Shown: positions 10,544-23,234, counted from the stretch's first letter. The stretch is 64,000 nucleotides of DNA from Quercus robur (GCF_932294415.1 NC_065536.1:44476354-44540353), one strand, 5' to 3'. Program-made: numbers and translations. The notes: generated by a model not told the origin, from the sequence alone.

Positions 10544-13060
10544 CTTGACTATTTTCTTAAAAAAAACCTATTCGCCCCCCATCTTTTAATTTTTTTTTTT
10601 AATAAGAAAATTAAAAACCGATTGCCACTTGAAAATTGCCTCGTTAGAGCATGAAAGCCGATTACTATTACATCCATTGTTTTTGGCCCAAGGTTTCAAA
10701 AATTCCAACTAGTAGAACCCCTTTTGTATATCATTTTGTTAGTTTGGCAAACCATGACCTTGTGTAATCAAGTTTAGAATCTTAGTGTGTCTTGAGTGTG
10801 TTTGAAGCCAATATCAAGTAGAAGACAAGCCAAGGTTCAAGTTGTAAAGAACCCAAGGTGTTCAGAATCTTGAATCCCACTTGATTCTAGGTTCAACCTA
10901 TCGAGACCTTCTTACCTTGATCAATCGAAGCAAAATCTCAATAGATCGAGATTCTTGCAGATTTAGCTATCTAGTCTACAGTTTTTCAGCCATTTCATTT
11001 GAGGTTTCATGGTTTGTAAGTCAAATATAAAAGTAACCCTAGAGGACATTTTTCATAGACTTTTGGAGAGCCATGTTTTGTATACAAGCATTGGAGATAG
11101 ACTTACCATTGGAGACTTCCCAACTCTTTAGAATAATCAATCGGAGATCCAATTCAAGTTTTGAAGATTCGGTGATTGAAGTGAAGTTGCTGCAATCCAG
11201 ATTCGTCAAAGCTTTTGGTACAAATCTTCTAGCAAGTACTTGGAGTCATGAGCGGAAGGTTCAAGTGTAACAAAATCAAGAATAGAAAATTCTATAGATA
11301 TGGAGCTACTTGAGGTCACATTAGTATAATAGTATGTACTATATGAGTTAACTAATTTAGAGTTAAATTTATTGTATAAATTTCCATTCCATTCTAATGG
11401 ATTTTGTTTACCTTGGGTTGAAAGGTTAAACCCTCTTAGTGGTTTTTACTATGGGACAAGTTGTTCAATTGGCTTTTCTTAAGTCACCATTATGTTTTCT
11501 TGTGGTGATTTAATCATTGTGGCATGTTGTTTGATTTAACCATAATTGAACTACTTAACTATTTGGTTTAAAATTGGTAATTCTTGGTACAACAGGGCCT
11601 AAAACCCAAACACATTTTGATAACTAAACCAACAACCACCAGAAAGAAATTATCATAAACAAATCAAACAAATATCATTCTTGATGTTGGATGTAATGGC
11701 CTCCATGGGTATTGGAAGTGTGAATTTTTCAAGACTATAGTCATAACCACCAGAATTTACTGTATCTTGGAAGTGGATACAGAGAGTTTGCAATTCCTCC
11801 TTGTCGTACGTGGTCAAAGTTGTTGTCTCTTAATACATTTCAATTCAATCATTTGTCATCCATTAAATAGAGCTCTACACTCTTTTAAATTCCGAAATCA
11901 TTTGTGATTGATTCTCTAAAAAATTTTTCCCAGATTTATCTTTCAATATACAAAATCAAAGTAGGTTAAAAGATCATCTTTCAATTTTTTTGCGAAACCT
12001 AATTTGATAATATTAATGATTGAAAATGTTTGTTAACTGTACAAGTATAACCACTCTATAAACAAGTTGATAGACTATTAATTTTCTAGTATTTATCAGC
12101 CATTAACACAATTCATAAATATTTAATAATTTTTTGAAATCTTACTGCTAAACTACATAATCTTAATAATAGAGTGAAGTTTCATATTTTAAGCGTAGAA
12201 TTTCATTATTTATGAAGTGTGCAAGATATAACCTGTTCGCCAACAAACAAATATCATTAATTTAAAAAGCAATTCATGCACCTTTCGAGCATCTAGAGCT
12301 GAGCTAAGAATAAAAAACTTTATCGTATACCTACCAAACTGACAGTTTATTTATTTTAATTCAGAATATATTACAGCGCAAAAAATATGTACTCAATAGT
12401 AAATCTTAATTGTAAAGTCATTTTGTTGATAATGATTTGACAGTCTCTCAACGTAACAAGCCTTGGACATCTATGTTGCATGTCTCACTAAATGATTTAT
12501 AGTGGTAATTAAGTAAAGCATCATACATCATTTTTGAATTTTTGGATAAACGCTTTAGTGTATAAAATAAGATATATCACATCATGTCCTCAAAATGCCT
12601 TCTAATAATTTTATGAAGAGACATAGAATCATTTCTTATATGATTCGGAAAACAATTTTTTCCATCAACTCCTTTTCTAATTTCAATTCATCAATAATGA
12701 ATGCGCTAAAAAAAAAAAAAAAATTAAAAGGTTAAAAAGTTTTCTGCTAAAAAAAAAATTGAGATTAAAAATGAATTTTTAACTCTCCATCTCATCCATT
12801 AGTTTACTGTTACATTGTGCGATCTGGATCCGAGGTACACAAGCCCATTTTATTTCTACCCAAAAACAAAGAAGTAGTGCATATGGAAGCCCACCGCACC
12901 AGTGACCAAACACCTGGCTGCGTGTAGGTTCGAGTTTTACAGTGTGAATGACGACAATAGCAGTACTATAATAATATTCCTATTTGCCGAGTCGAAGTTT
13001 CCTATAAATTTATGGCATGTAACATATAGTCTTTAAAATATATAATTGCACGCGAGTTTA
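10544..13060. other. Intergenic stretch upstream of RBOH
   Basis: No gene is visible. The part from 10620 to 11640 is less AT-rich and reads like a decayed LTR or other repeat: it has AATCTCAATAGATCGAG-type phrases, a TATAAAAG at about 11025 and no long frame. I cannot place its ends or a primer-binding site. 11640-13000 is plain AT-rich sequence. Confidence 0.45.
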
Positions 13061-13079
13061 ATTGGCCTTTTGGGCACGT

Positions 13080-13118
13080 TTGACCTCCGCCAGGATTGAA
13101 AAAACTTAATGTTTGACC
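13080..13118 (+). promoter_or_regulatory. Pair of W-boxes (TTGACC) upstream of RBOH
   Basis: TTGACC occurs at 13080-13085 and again at 13113-13118, in the same orientation and about 160-195 bp upstream of the TATA box. TTGAC(C/T) is the WRKY-binding W-box of defence-responsive plant promoters. The role here is inferred from motif, position and gene type. Confidence 0.5.
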
Positions 13119-13274
13119 GTTAGTCCCTTTAAATAAATAAAACAATATATTATTTTGTGGTCGATCTGGCAACTTTGGTTGGTTGTTGCGTTTACGACTT
13201 TGTACACATAGAGGGGCGAGCCACACTGTTTATCGTAAATATCATCAATCTCTGACTTTTCTTACACCACCTCC

Positions 13275-13282
13275 TATATATA
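13275..13282 (+). promoter_or_regulatory. Probable TATA box of RBOH
   Basis: TATATATA lies 184 bp upstream of the chosen ATG. Transcription would start near 13305-13315. The leader would then contain a two-codon upstream frame (ATG TTC TGA at 13351-13359). Confidence 0.6.
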
Positions 13283-13465
13283 CATTTCTTTAACACCCCC
13301 ATTTTTCTCCCAAATCAACCGTAGCAAAGTTTTTATCAAAGTTTCTGAAGATGTTCTGAAGAGCAACAACAGAGGCTCCATTAATTTCATTTGTTTATTT
13401 TTATCGAAACTGTTTTGTTAAACCCACTTGCGTCAGTGTTGTTTGTTACCAAAAAAGAAAGAAAG

Positions 13466-16400
13466 ATGAGAGGCAACGATGGAAGAGGAGCTTATTCAGA
13501 AAATAATTCTGATACAGAAAGCTTGGGAGGAAATGACAGAAGTGGTTTTAGTGGTCCTTTGGGTACTCAAGAATTCAACAGCAATAGCAGAAAACCTTCA
13601 AAAAAGAGTGCTAGATTCAGTTTACCAGGTGACCAAATAACCAACGACGATGATGGCTACGTTGAGATCACTCTTGACATTCGTGACGATTCCGTTGCGG
13701 TTCACAGTGTTCAAACAACAGGTGTTGGTGGTGGTGATGTTCAGGAAGACCCTGAGCTTTCTTTGCTGGCAAAGAAAACTTTACGGAGCAAATCTAACTC
13801 CTTTGGTTCATACTTGCTCCGTAACACTTCCTCTCATATACGCCAGGTTTCTCAGGAGCTCAAACGTTTCACATCTCTTACAAGAAGACCTTCTGCTTCG
13901 ACACGTTTTGATCGAACAAAGTCTGCGGCCGCTCATGCTTTGAAGGGTCTCAAGTTCATCGCCGCCAAGACAGGTGGCGCTGCTGGTTGGCCGGCCATCG
14001 AGAAGCGGTTCGATGATCTCACCGCTTCTAAAAATGGACTCCTTCCCTCTTCCTTGTTTGGAGAATGCATAGGTAAATATTACAAGAGGATAAGGATATA
14101 TATATGTCGTATAGATTCAATCACATTCATTATTATCACGTCAGTTTTGTAATAAAATTTAATTTATAGCATACTTTGTTTTTGTTTTTGTTTTGTAACA
14201 GGAATGAACAAGGAGTCTAAGGAGTTCGCAGGTGAGATGTTCAGAGCACTCGCTCGGCGATATAACATAAGTGGTGATTCAATCAACAAGGCACAGCTCA
14301 AAGACTTCTGGGATCAAATCTCTGATGAAAGCTTCGACTCCAGGCTCCAAATTTTCTTTGACATGTAATTATCTCTTTATTTTACGCGGTTTTGAGTTTC
14401 ATAGTTTCTCATTAATTCGCACGCATGCTCCTTTTCTCATTCATTTTTTTTTTTTGGTAATGATTACAGGGTGGACAAAGATGCCGATGGAAGAATTGCA
14501 GAAGAAGAAGTCGCTGAGGTAGGCCACCGAACACTTCCGGCCAAATTGGACCACATTTGACCCGGCATTATATTAACTTTCTACGAATTATTCCACAAGT
14601 CTATAGAATTTGATCTTAGCATCATCATGATTACTTCTCTTTCCAGATTATCAGCCTTAGTGCTTCTACAAACAAACTTTCCAATATTCAGAAACAAGCC
14701 AAGGAATATGCAGCTTTAATTATGGAAGAACTAGACCCAGAAAATAATGGATACATCATGGTATGTTATTAAAAACTCTCTACTTTAAGTCCAATTAAGT
14801 ACTTGTTCTATATATATATATATATCTCTTTCTTTAGTTTGACTCAATTGGCAATTAATTACAGATATACCATCTTGAAACACTGCTATTGCAAGCTCCA
14901 AACCAATCTGTCAGAATAAGTGATAGCCGAATTATGAGTCAAATGTTGAGTCAGAAACTGAAGCCAACACAGGAGGACAACCCAGTGAGAAGATGGTACC
15001 AAAAGATTAAGTACTTTCTAATGGATAACTGGCAAAGGGTCTGGGTAATGATGTTATGGCTTGGGATCATGCTGGGTCTTTTTGCCTACAAATTTGTGCA
15101 GTATCGAAACAAGGCCGCATTCGGAGTGATGGGCTACTGTGTTTGCGTTGCAAAAGGAGGGGCAGAGACCCTTAAATTCAACATGGCTCTGATACTATTA
15201 CCTGTCTGCCGGAACACCATTACTTGGCTTAGAAACAAAACCAAATTAGGGACCGTTGTTCCCTTTGATGACAATCTGAATTTCCACAAGGTATATAATA
15301 TGATCTACCGAAAATGTTTACAGTCATTTGTTTGATTGATATTTTTTCGTATGAGTTATTGTCAAAACAAGGTCCTCTCCATTTCGAATATTTCATGACT
15401 ATAACATTTTATTTTTCGGATGTCCATATTGTTCTGTTATGGATACATTTCAAATGGAGAGGATCCTTTTTGTCATAGCAAAGGTCTCAAAAAAATGACT
15501 TAAAATGTTTTAACCCTTTATTGAATGTAAAACTCAGGTAATTGCGGTTGGAATTGGGGTCGGGGTTGGACTACACGCGATTTCTCATTTAACATGTGAT
15601 TTCCCAAGACTTCTTCACGCAACTCCGGAAGAGTACGAGCCCATGGAACCTTACTTTGGGGAACAACAGCCTACTAGCTACTGGTGGTTTGTGAAAGGAG
15701 TTGAAGGGGTCACGGGTATAATAATTGTGATCTTGATGGCCATTGCATTCACATTAGCTACCCCTTGGTTTAGACGAAACAAGCTCAACCTACCAAAGCC
15801 CCTCAAGAAATTTACTGGATTCAATGCCTTTTGGTATTCCCACCATCTTTTTGTCATTGTCTATACCCTCCTTATTGTCCACGGCATCAAACTCTATCTC
15901 GCAAAAAACTGGTATCAGAAAACGGTTAGTTTCATTTCTTTAAATCTTCTCGTGACCTTTTAACCTGTCCCCTCTTATTTTTTTAGAGTTGTGTTCTGAC
16001 ATTGTAGCTACTTTATTTTGTTGGCAGACATGGATGTATTTGGCAGTTCCTGTAACCCTTTATGCATGTGAAAGGTTAATTAGAGCTTTTAGATCGAGCA
16101 TCAAGCCTGTGAAGATTCTAAAGGTAATCAAATTATTATGCCTTTTTATCTCAATCCTAAAACCATTCTCTCAAACTCAATTACACCCTTTTGAGTCATA
16201 ATGCACTGATTGGATGTGTGTTTTGTTCAATTTGAAGGTTGCTGTTTATCCAGGAAATGTGTTAGCATTGCACATGTCGAAGCCTCAAGGTTTTAGAAAC
16301 AAGAGTGGACAGTATATGTTTGTCAACTGTGCTGCTGTCTCAGCCTTCGAATGGTAGGTAGTAGTACTACTATATTATATGTTGTGACATACAACTGGAT

Positions 16401-18582
16401 GCACATTGTTATTAGTGGCCGATCGGATTGACCAAAATTATAATAATTGTATGCTTACAATAAACCAAAACTATATGTTTATTTTTATCAAAAAATAAAC
16501 CAATTGTTGATTTTTTTTTTTTTTTTTTTTTTTGGGAACAGGCACCCATTTTCCATTACGTCATCACCAGGAGATGATTACCTAAGTGTGCACATTAGAA
16601 CACTAGGTGACTGGACACGGCAGCTCAAAACTGTTTTCTCTGAGGTTGGTTGTGGTTTAACAAGTGCTTTAGAAATCGTTGTGTTCATGATCAATTACTG
16701 CTTCAAGCTTTTAAATTAGCACTAAAACTTTCTGTTTTCATTGGTTAGGTGTGTCAACCTCCAACTGCTGGGAAGAGCGGGTTACTCAGAGCTGATATTA
16801 TGCAAGGAGGTAACAACCCCAGGTAAGATGATTGTTTTTTTAATTTTTTTATAATTTGATTGTTGGAGTGAGGCATTTTAGAACTCTAGATATCTATATT
16901 AGAAACACGAAGGGCTCGTTTGGTATGTGTATTTAAATAATAATTTTCAATTTTTTTAGAAATCGTTTTGTATGTGTATTTAAACAATAATTTTCAATTT
17001 TTTTAGAAATACGTATTGGTGAAAAAGTGTATAGAAATTGATGTAATATTATTTAAAAATTGAAAATATGTGTTTAAAATAATATACCAAACCCGAAAAC
17101 TACAAATTGAATTTGGAGACTTTGACCTTAAAGTCTTGATTATTAAACACTCAAGAACTAAAATTTTAGATAATTTTGAAAAAGACAGCACTGACTACTA
17201 ATAAACCCGTGTTGAATTTTGGAACTACGAGACTTTTGGCTTATAAGTCAAATTGTAGGGGTGAAAAGCACTCAAGAATTAAAGTTTTAGATAATTTTAA
17301 AAAGATAGTACTGACTATTAATAAACCCGTGTTCAATTTGGGAATGTGTTTTATACTTTTTTGTCACATGTATGCGGGTCATTCTTGTCAATCTTGTCCA
17401 TGTAATCTACATTTATGTGACACCGATATACCAATAATTTCTTGTTCAATATGGACACCTTTTGACATAAATAATAATTGTGTTATGCGTGTTCACACAT
17501 TGATTGACTATAGTTAATAACGCCAATCATGGAGTGGTCACTGTCGTGTAGAATCCGAACCAAAGAACTTGAATTAAGAAGGGGACGTTTTTTTAACCGA
17601 TTAATGCGCTCTATTATCATTAATTCTTCTTTAATTTATTTCACATTTACGGAGTCTCCAAACTCTATACTGTTTTTAATGTTGCCAGTCATTATTGATG
17701 TAGGCAATATAGTAGTTTTTTTTTTTTGGGGGTGGTTGTGTTTTGGTTTTGGGATTCTTAATTAATGTTGATTAAATAAATGAAATGCAGCTTTCCAAAG
17801 ATACTGATAGACGGTCCATATGGAGCTCCAGCACAAGATTACAAAAAATACGAGGTGGTGTTACTAGTGGGGCTTGGGATTGGGGCCACTCCAATGGTTA
17901 GCATTGTAAAAGACATTATCAATAACATCAAAAACAAAGATATGGAAGATCAAGATTCAACAACTGAGGCTGCTTTGGAAAGTGGGAGAGGTAGCTCTTC
18001 ATCAAGTCACAGTAAGAACAAGGGATTCAGGACAAGAAAAGCCTATTTCTACTGGGTCACAAGGGAACAAGGCTCATTCGAGTGGTTCAAAGGGATAATG
18101 AATGAAGTGGCTGAAATGGATGAGAAACAAATGATAGAATTGCATAACTATTGTACAAGTGTGTATGAAGAAGGAGATGCAAGATCAGCGCTCATAGCAA
18201 TGCTTCAATCACTACACCATGCCAAGAGTGGTTTGGATGTGGTGTCTGGCACAAGAGTCAAATCCCACTTCGCCAAACCCAATTGGCGACAAGTCTACAA
18301 GAAGATTGCTCTTCACCACCCAGATACACGAGTCGGTGAGTTTCACCTACCCTACTCCACTTTCTTTTTTTTTTGCCTAACACGTGTTGAAAAAAATACC
18401 TTATAGATGATTAAAAGTATTATGTATTCATATAAATAATATATAACCATAAATGTGGTCCAAATTATGCAGGAGTTTTCTATTGTGGGGCACCAGCACT
18501 AACCAAGGAACTTAGACAACTTGCGCTGGACTTTTCTCATAGGACATCCACTAAATTCGAATTTCATAAAGAGAATTTTTAA
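13466..18582 (+). CDS. RBOHD: Respiratory burst oxidase homolog (NADPH oxidase), RBOHD/C-like
   Basis: Plasma-membrane NADPH oxidase that moves electrons from cytosolic NADPH through FAD and two hemes to apoplastic oxygen, making superoxide for defence and signalling. Twelve exons: 13466-14072, 14202-14364, 14470-14518, 14647-14760, 14865-15290, 15538-15924, 16028-16123, 16238-16353, 16542-16644, 16749-16822, 17791-18335, 18473-18582. All introns are GT-AG, and the join gives 929 residues, close to the roughly 920 of the family. EF-hand [12 protein letters not shown] lies near residues 258-269, with a second one near 300-310. The first membrane helix is about 369-386. Heme histidines are in LHAISHL (466, 470) and HHLF/VHG (555-556, 568). 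FAD motif HPFSITS is near 654, NADPH-site GLGIGATPM 739-747, and the C-terminus HKENF. The N-terminus ([29 protein letters not shown]) supports the D/C clade; the paralogue letter is less sure. ATG 13466 is chosen because the frame upstream has no ATG. No defects seen. Confidence 0.95.
16912..17094. mobile_element. MITE in RBOH intron 10
   Basis: The ends read GGGCTCGTTTGGTAT and, in reverse complement, GGGTTTGGTATATTATTTT, an imperfect terminal inverted repeat. The triplet GAA flanks both sides. Inside, a segment of about 47 bp (TATGTGTATTTAAA... to TTTTTTTAGAAA) is present twice in tandem (about 16923-17010). It lies in a 968-bp intron and does not touch the splice sites. Confidence 0.5.
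17148..17344. repeat. Spaced duplication of about 77 bp in RBOH intron 10
   Basis: The segment starting CACTCAAGAA at 17148 is repeated at 17269 (offset 121 bp) with scattered substitutions, ending after CCCGTGTT...GGAA in both copies. It has no coding meaning and is probably an old local duplication next to the MITE. Confidence 0.7.
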
Positions 18583-19596
18583 AAGATAAGAAGAAGAAGA
18601 AGAAGATGGAAGGAAGCACATGTGAAAGTTTCGTACCCTAGTTGATTATTGTATAGAGTCTATAGACATAAACTGGGATAGGCTACTAGCTACCGCAATC
18701 AAGGGGGGGGTGCAAGTGCAAGGTAACTATAAAGTATTAGAAACTCTCACTTCGAAGAAGGTGAGAATGACAGTGAGAGGACCCACCTCAATAGAATGCT
18801 GGCTTATGGTGGGAGCCACTAGCACCTAATCGTATAGAGTGATGATAATTTTTCCCTTTTATTTTTTTCTTCATTCATTTTCTTTCTTCCTTGATTTTTT
18901 AATATGTATGTATAGTATACAAGTGTATTCTTGCTAGGATGTCACCCCTTAAAGTAAAGGCCTAAAGGCCACGATAGAATATAAATCTTCTAGAAAAGTT
19001 GTTTTATTGACCGACACTTTATATATCAAGGATGAATTGTGGATGGACGTCGAACTGTACCATCGTTGACAAAAAGGGTTTTTTTTTTTCTTTTTTTTTT
19101 TTGCCCAGCAGAGATCAGAATTTTCATTTTCTTCAAAAGAATTAATATAGCATATAAAATTATAAATTCAAATATATATAAATGATATTATCATGGATGG
19201 CCTTTGTCAAATTAATAAATATCAGTTTCACTAATCAAAGAAAACATAAATGTGTTAAATTAATTGATAAAATTATTTATTTTTTAACTGTTTAAGTTTT
19301 GAAGACAATCTATAATTTGATAGTCAATGTGAATGAACCTTACATAAGTATTTTGGCATAATCCTCAAGTTCACTCAAAAAAGAAATGATAAAGATTATG
19401 ATGTCGGCAAAAGACATTGGCTTAGTTTTACTATGAGATTGTGACATCTTGACATTTCAAGCTTACCTCCATGCTAACTACATTGATGTTGTGAAAATAA
19501 ACCAAAAGGCGCAAAAATATATATAAAAGAAAATTCAAAGCTACATCTTTGTTTTTCCCATTCTTCTGTCTCGATCTTACTGTTATCGACTTCGAT
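18583..19596. other. RBOH 3' flank and intergenic
   Basis: The first few hundred bases are the likely 3' UTR of RBOH, including a (GAA)n run right after the stop. No clear poly-A signal can be chosen. Beyond about 18950 there is AT-rich sequence without genes. Confidence 0.5.
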
Positions 19597-19998
19597 TAGG
19601 GGTGTACATCAACCATTATGGTATGGCCAGTTTTGGGAGGAGTTTAAGATGTGGCTGCCAAGGTCACTTTATTAAAAGTCAAATTTTCATCATACTGCTC
19701 CCAATGAATTGCAACTTTATCAGTGTCGATTACATTTGATTCGATGGTCGGTTGCCACCACAACATCTCCCAAGCATGAACCCACAGACTATGATCGGGG
19801 GATTTAAACACCAGTCCCACAACATATCAAACTCACATCGACTCTTAGTTTGTTAATGGAGTTGGCATTAATATGGAATGAAAAGAAGTAGATCTGCTTT
19901 GATCTACATGTGGTGGTCCACAACAACTTAGCGCGAGAGAGAGATGGAATAGAACAAATTTTCTTCGATCTATAGGGTGGAACGATTTTACACCCCCA
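19597..19998. mobile_element. Degenerate hAT-like MITE candidate
   Basis: The left end TAGGGGTGTACA and the reverse complement of the right end TGGGGGTGTAAA match at 10 of 12 positions, a hAT-type terminus. The 8-bp flanks ACTTCGAT and GATTGGAT match at only five positions, so the TSD is eroded or the ends are slightly wrong. No coding capacity. Confidence 0.4.
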
Positions 19999-21055
19999 GA
20001 TTGGATCGTTTCTTTATTGATTTTGTGATATCACGCTCATTTTAAATCTAATATCAGCCCATGAGTAAGCGATTTCGAAATCTTTAAGATAGTGAAGAAT
20101 TTGCTTTAATCAAACAATCAATTTTTTTGTTAAAGCTTAGTCAAACATGGTCAATGCTAGGGCTTGGCAAAAAGTTGATAAAATTTTCCATTTTGATGTA
20201 TTTTTTGTATTTGGACATCAATCAAACCCGATGAAAATTAGTCAAAGCATTTAATTTTTAGGGTTTGGCTTTAAATTTATGATAAGGTTTTTTCCGTTCA
20301 GCTATCACAAAGAAGGAAATTTTGATTCAATATACCTAGAAACACAATATCATACTCTGTGAGGTTGAAGTCCTTTACCTTAAGAAGCCGCGTCAAGATT
20401 TAGACAACTTTGCCTTCGACATTTTTTTGGACAACATTTCTGAATATTTAGACAACTAATTGCACATGTAGCAAATGTTTTGGACAATTTTGTAACTAAA
20501 TATGCTACTCAGACATGTTAAATTGTATATGTGAATGTTTGAGTAACTTCTACTTAAACACTAATTGCATATGCAAATGATGAAAATATCTTTAAATGAT
20601 GTTATGTATCCAATCTTGTTCATTTGTACTAAAAAATTTCTATCAAAAGGATAAATCATTAACAACCTTTAGTGGGCATATTTGACTAAGGATTTTCTTT
20701 CCAATACACATGCCTGCTATTATCATCCAAAATGGACAAAGAAAAAAACATAAAAAACCCAAGTTAAGCATAAGTGCATAACTACAACTTCACCAATAAA
20801 TTAAAATAATTTTCTTAATAGCAAGCTCAACAACATCAATTGTCACCATTGAACCCAAAATATAATTTCAATGTGTCAAGAAATATCAAGAAATGAATAG
20901 TTGCAAATTATTACAGTTGGTTTGTATTGTACGTCCTTGTAATGGTTTTTGTATAATACACACTTTAATTAATTTTGAAATGAGATGTCAAAGTGGGAAA
21001 ATTGTTTCAATATTTTTTCTCATATGCTACCTACATTTAGACCAATAATTGAACC
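19999..21055. other. Intergenic stretch
   Basis: AT-rich, no open frame of note, no recognisable element ends. Confidence 0.5.
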
Positions 21056-21063
21056 ACCACAAT
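21056..21063. repeat. 8-bp TSD of hAT MITE, left
   Basis: ACCACAAT, identical to 21628-21635. Confidence 0.9.
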
Positions 21064-21627
21064 TAGGGTTGTCCACCGGAGCCCATACCAGACCAACCCG
21101 AGGCAAACTGTCCAATTTGTACCCGAAACCAGCCAACCCGACATCGGTGACGGTCAACAGTGGGTTTCAAACTCCGGAAACCAAGACCGGCAGGTCGGTT
21201 GACGAGTCTGCTTTTCAAAATCCGATTCCAACCGATCCGACAGCCTATATATTGGAAACACCCACTGATTTTCTCAAGTATGAGGATTACCAATCATTTC
21301 TTGACAGATCCGTTGAGATCCGGTGAGATCTCTTCGAGAACTCGTCAAGATCTCTTCAAGATTTGGTGAGTACACTTAGAAATCTTGCTCGATCCAGCCA
21401 TGTTTAGGCCAGATCTAGTAGATTTCGACCAGTTTCAACCTAATTTTGCCTGGTTTCATCTTCCCTGAGTCCGACTGACCACCGACCGATCCGTACCCAA
21501 TATCCAAGTCGCCCGAACTGACTCATCTAACAGTTAGCAGCGGGTCTGGATGTTGGAGACTCGACGTGGTCGGGTTGGTTCCAGGTTGGGCACAAACCCG
21601 ACCCAAACCGACCTATGGACAGGCCTA
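21064..21627. mobile_element. hAT-type MITE, 564 bp
   Basis: The ends are TAGGGTTGTCCA and, reverse-complemented, TAGGCCTGTCCA (10 of 12 identical), flanked by a perfect 8-bp TSD, the hallmark of hAT transposition. The inside is GC-richer than the surroundings, with many ACCCGAC/GTCGGGT-like phrases near both ends that extend the inverted repeat imperfectly. A frame of 113 codons crosses the left half but looks like no protein. It is a non-autonomous element; no transposase is present. Confidence 0.9.
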
Positions 21628-21635
21628 ACCACAAT
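21628..21635. repeat. 8-bp TSD of hAT MITE, right
   Basis: ACCACAAT, identical to 21056-21063. Confidence 0.9.
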
Positions 21636-22590
21636 ATATAAACAAACACATGTTTCACAACCATAGACCATAAATTATAAATCATTTTTTTGTTTCTTGG
21701 AATTTAAATTATAAACCATAAATTAGGGATCTTAATCAACAAAATAAAAATAAAAATAAAAATAAAATTGAAAACGAGTCATTGTGGCCTTGCTCAAATT
21801 TTTAGCTATATTAAGTCCAAAAGTTCGATGTATAAATTGAATAGCAAGAGACTCAAAAAAATTTCTTATTCATTTTCTCAGTTATCTCAGTAAACAAACA
21901 AAGCCTAACGCAAGTAAATAAAACCAATTTACTAGACGGTAATGCCACTAAAAGCTGTTTAGTGATTTTGACTTGATGAACTTACAAGAGTAAGTTAATA
22001 TGCAATGAGAACAAAAAAAATTCTCACAAGAAAAAGTACAAATTCTAATGCCATTGTGCATGAAATACAATTTAGCATGAATAGGATATTTCCCCATGCA
22101 GTGTCAAGAGATTGATATGCAACATGAAAGTATCTTTCCCCGTATTTGACAATGGCCGCTTGGCCTAGTTGTGTCCGCATGCTTTCATGAGCGTAAATCT
22201 AAATTTAAATTTGTAATGTTATTTTCATTGACAAAAAGGACTAAAATAAATAAAATAAAACTCTTTCCCTCATTCTTAAATAGATAAATTATTAGTTTGT
22301 CTTTTTGACTCATGTCATGTGTTGCAAGAATAATGAAGTGCTTTATGCAGATAAAAATATCATAAGGAAATATCCTGACAAAATCATTACAATGGGCATT
22401 TTTTTTAAAGCAAATTCAACATAGTATAACCAGCTTTTGTAATACCAACATTGCACAAATATGCCTAAAATTATATAGTAGCCTAACAAAAGTTCAATTA
22501 AAATTATATAACGAACTTAAGGACCACAATTAACCACAAAAAAAAAAAAAAAAAAAAAAAAAGTGAATATAATGGATAATAAATCAGATA
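21636..22590. other. Intergenic stretch
   Basis: AT-rich with a 24-A run near 22540. Nothing else recognised. Confidence 0.5.
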
Positions 22591-22602
22591 CATATCCATA
22601 GC

Positions 22603-22948
22603 ATTTTTTTTTTTTTTTTTTTTTTTGGAGAGAAAATACTAAGCAATATTATTAAGAAGCTGAAAATTTAGAAACAACAAACTGAGAAATGTCAGGTGGA
22701 ACATGCTTCATTCAGACTAACAAAGGAAAAGAAACTCTTGCTCTCTTGACTACAGGCATGGGCTATACAATTGCCCTACTGCCTTGAATGAGAGAAAGAA
22801 AAAGTTCTACGAGAACTCATAATAGACAAAATGTCTTTTACAAACTGACCAATTGAGGAATGATCAAAATCTGCAGACTTCAACACGTTACTCACCACCT
22901 CAGAATCCCCTTCAAAAACAGAGTGATGAATGCCCAGCTTCATAGATG
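22603..22948 (-). mobile_element. 5'-truncated LINE with RNase H end
   Basis: The minus strand reads the C-terminal RNase H segment of an L1-type ORF2 (VFEGDSEVVSNVLKSADF, then one in-frame stop and NCIAHACSQESKS), a short 3' UTR and a poly-A tail (poly-T at 22604-22626). The TSD CATATCCATAGC is perfect over 12 bp (22591-22602 and 22949-22960). It is a classic 5'-truncated insertion of 346 bp. Confidence 0.9.
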
Positions 22949-23234
22949 CATATCCATAGCTATTGTGCTATTGAAGTGTCATACATACATTTATAACAAG
23001 CAAAATATAATTAGAATTTAATCTACAATATAACATAATATTATGACTCCAACAACGTATCATTCCCCCAACAAAAACAATTCCAATTAAATAGTGGCCC
23101 CAAAACGATTTCTCTTTAAGAAATTGGTTGTCCTTTCCTTCAACAATTTCTCTTCAAAAAGCTTGTAGAATCAAGCAAGAAAGAATATGTGAAGCATAAA
23201 AGTCCAAGTTTGCATTGTCAAGGTAAAAAACATG

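Noticed and set aside
13391-13465. 25-codon N-terminal extension of the RBOH frame
   Set aside because: It opens with TTG, not ATG. The first in-frame ATG is 13466, which gives a normal RBOH N-terminus.
20985-21326. Open frame of 113 codons
   Set aside because: It crosses the left end of the hAT MITE and its TSD, and the peptide resembles no protein.
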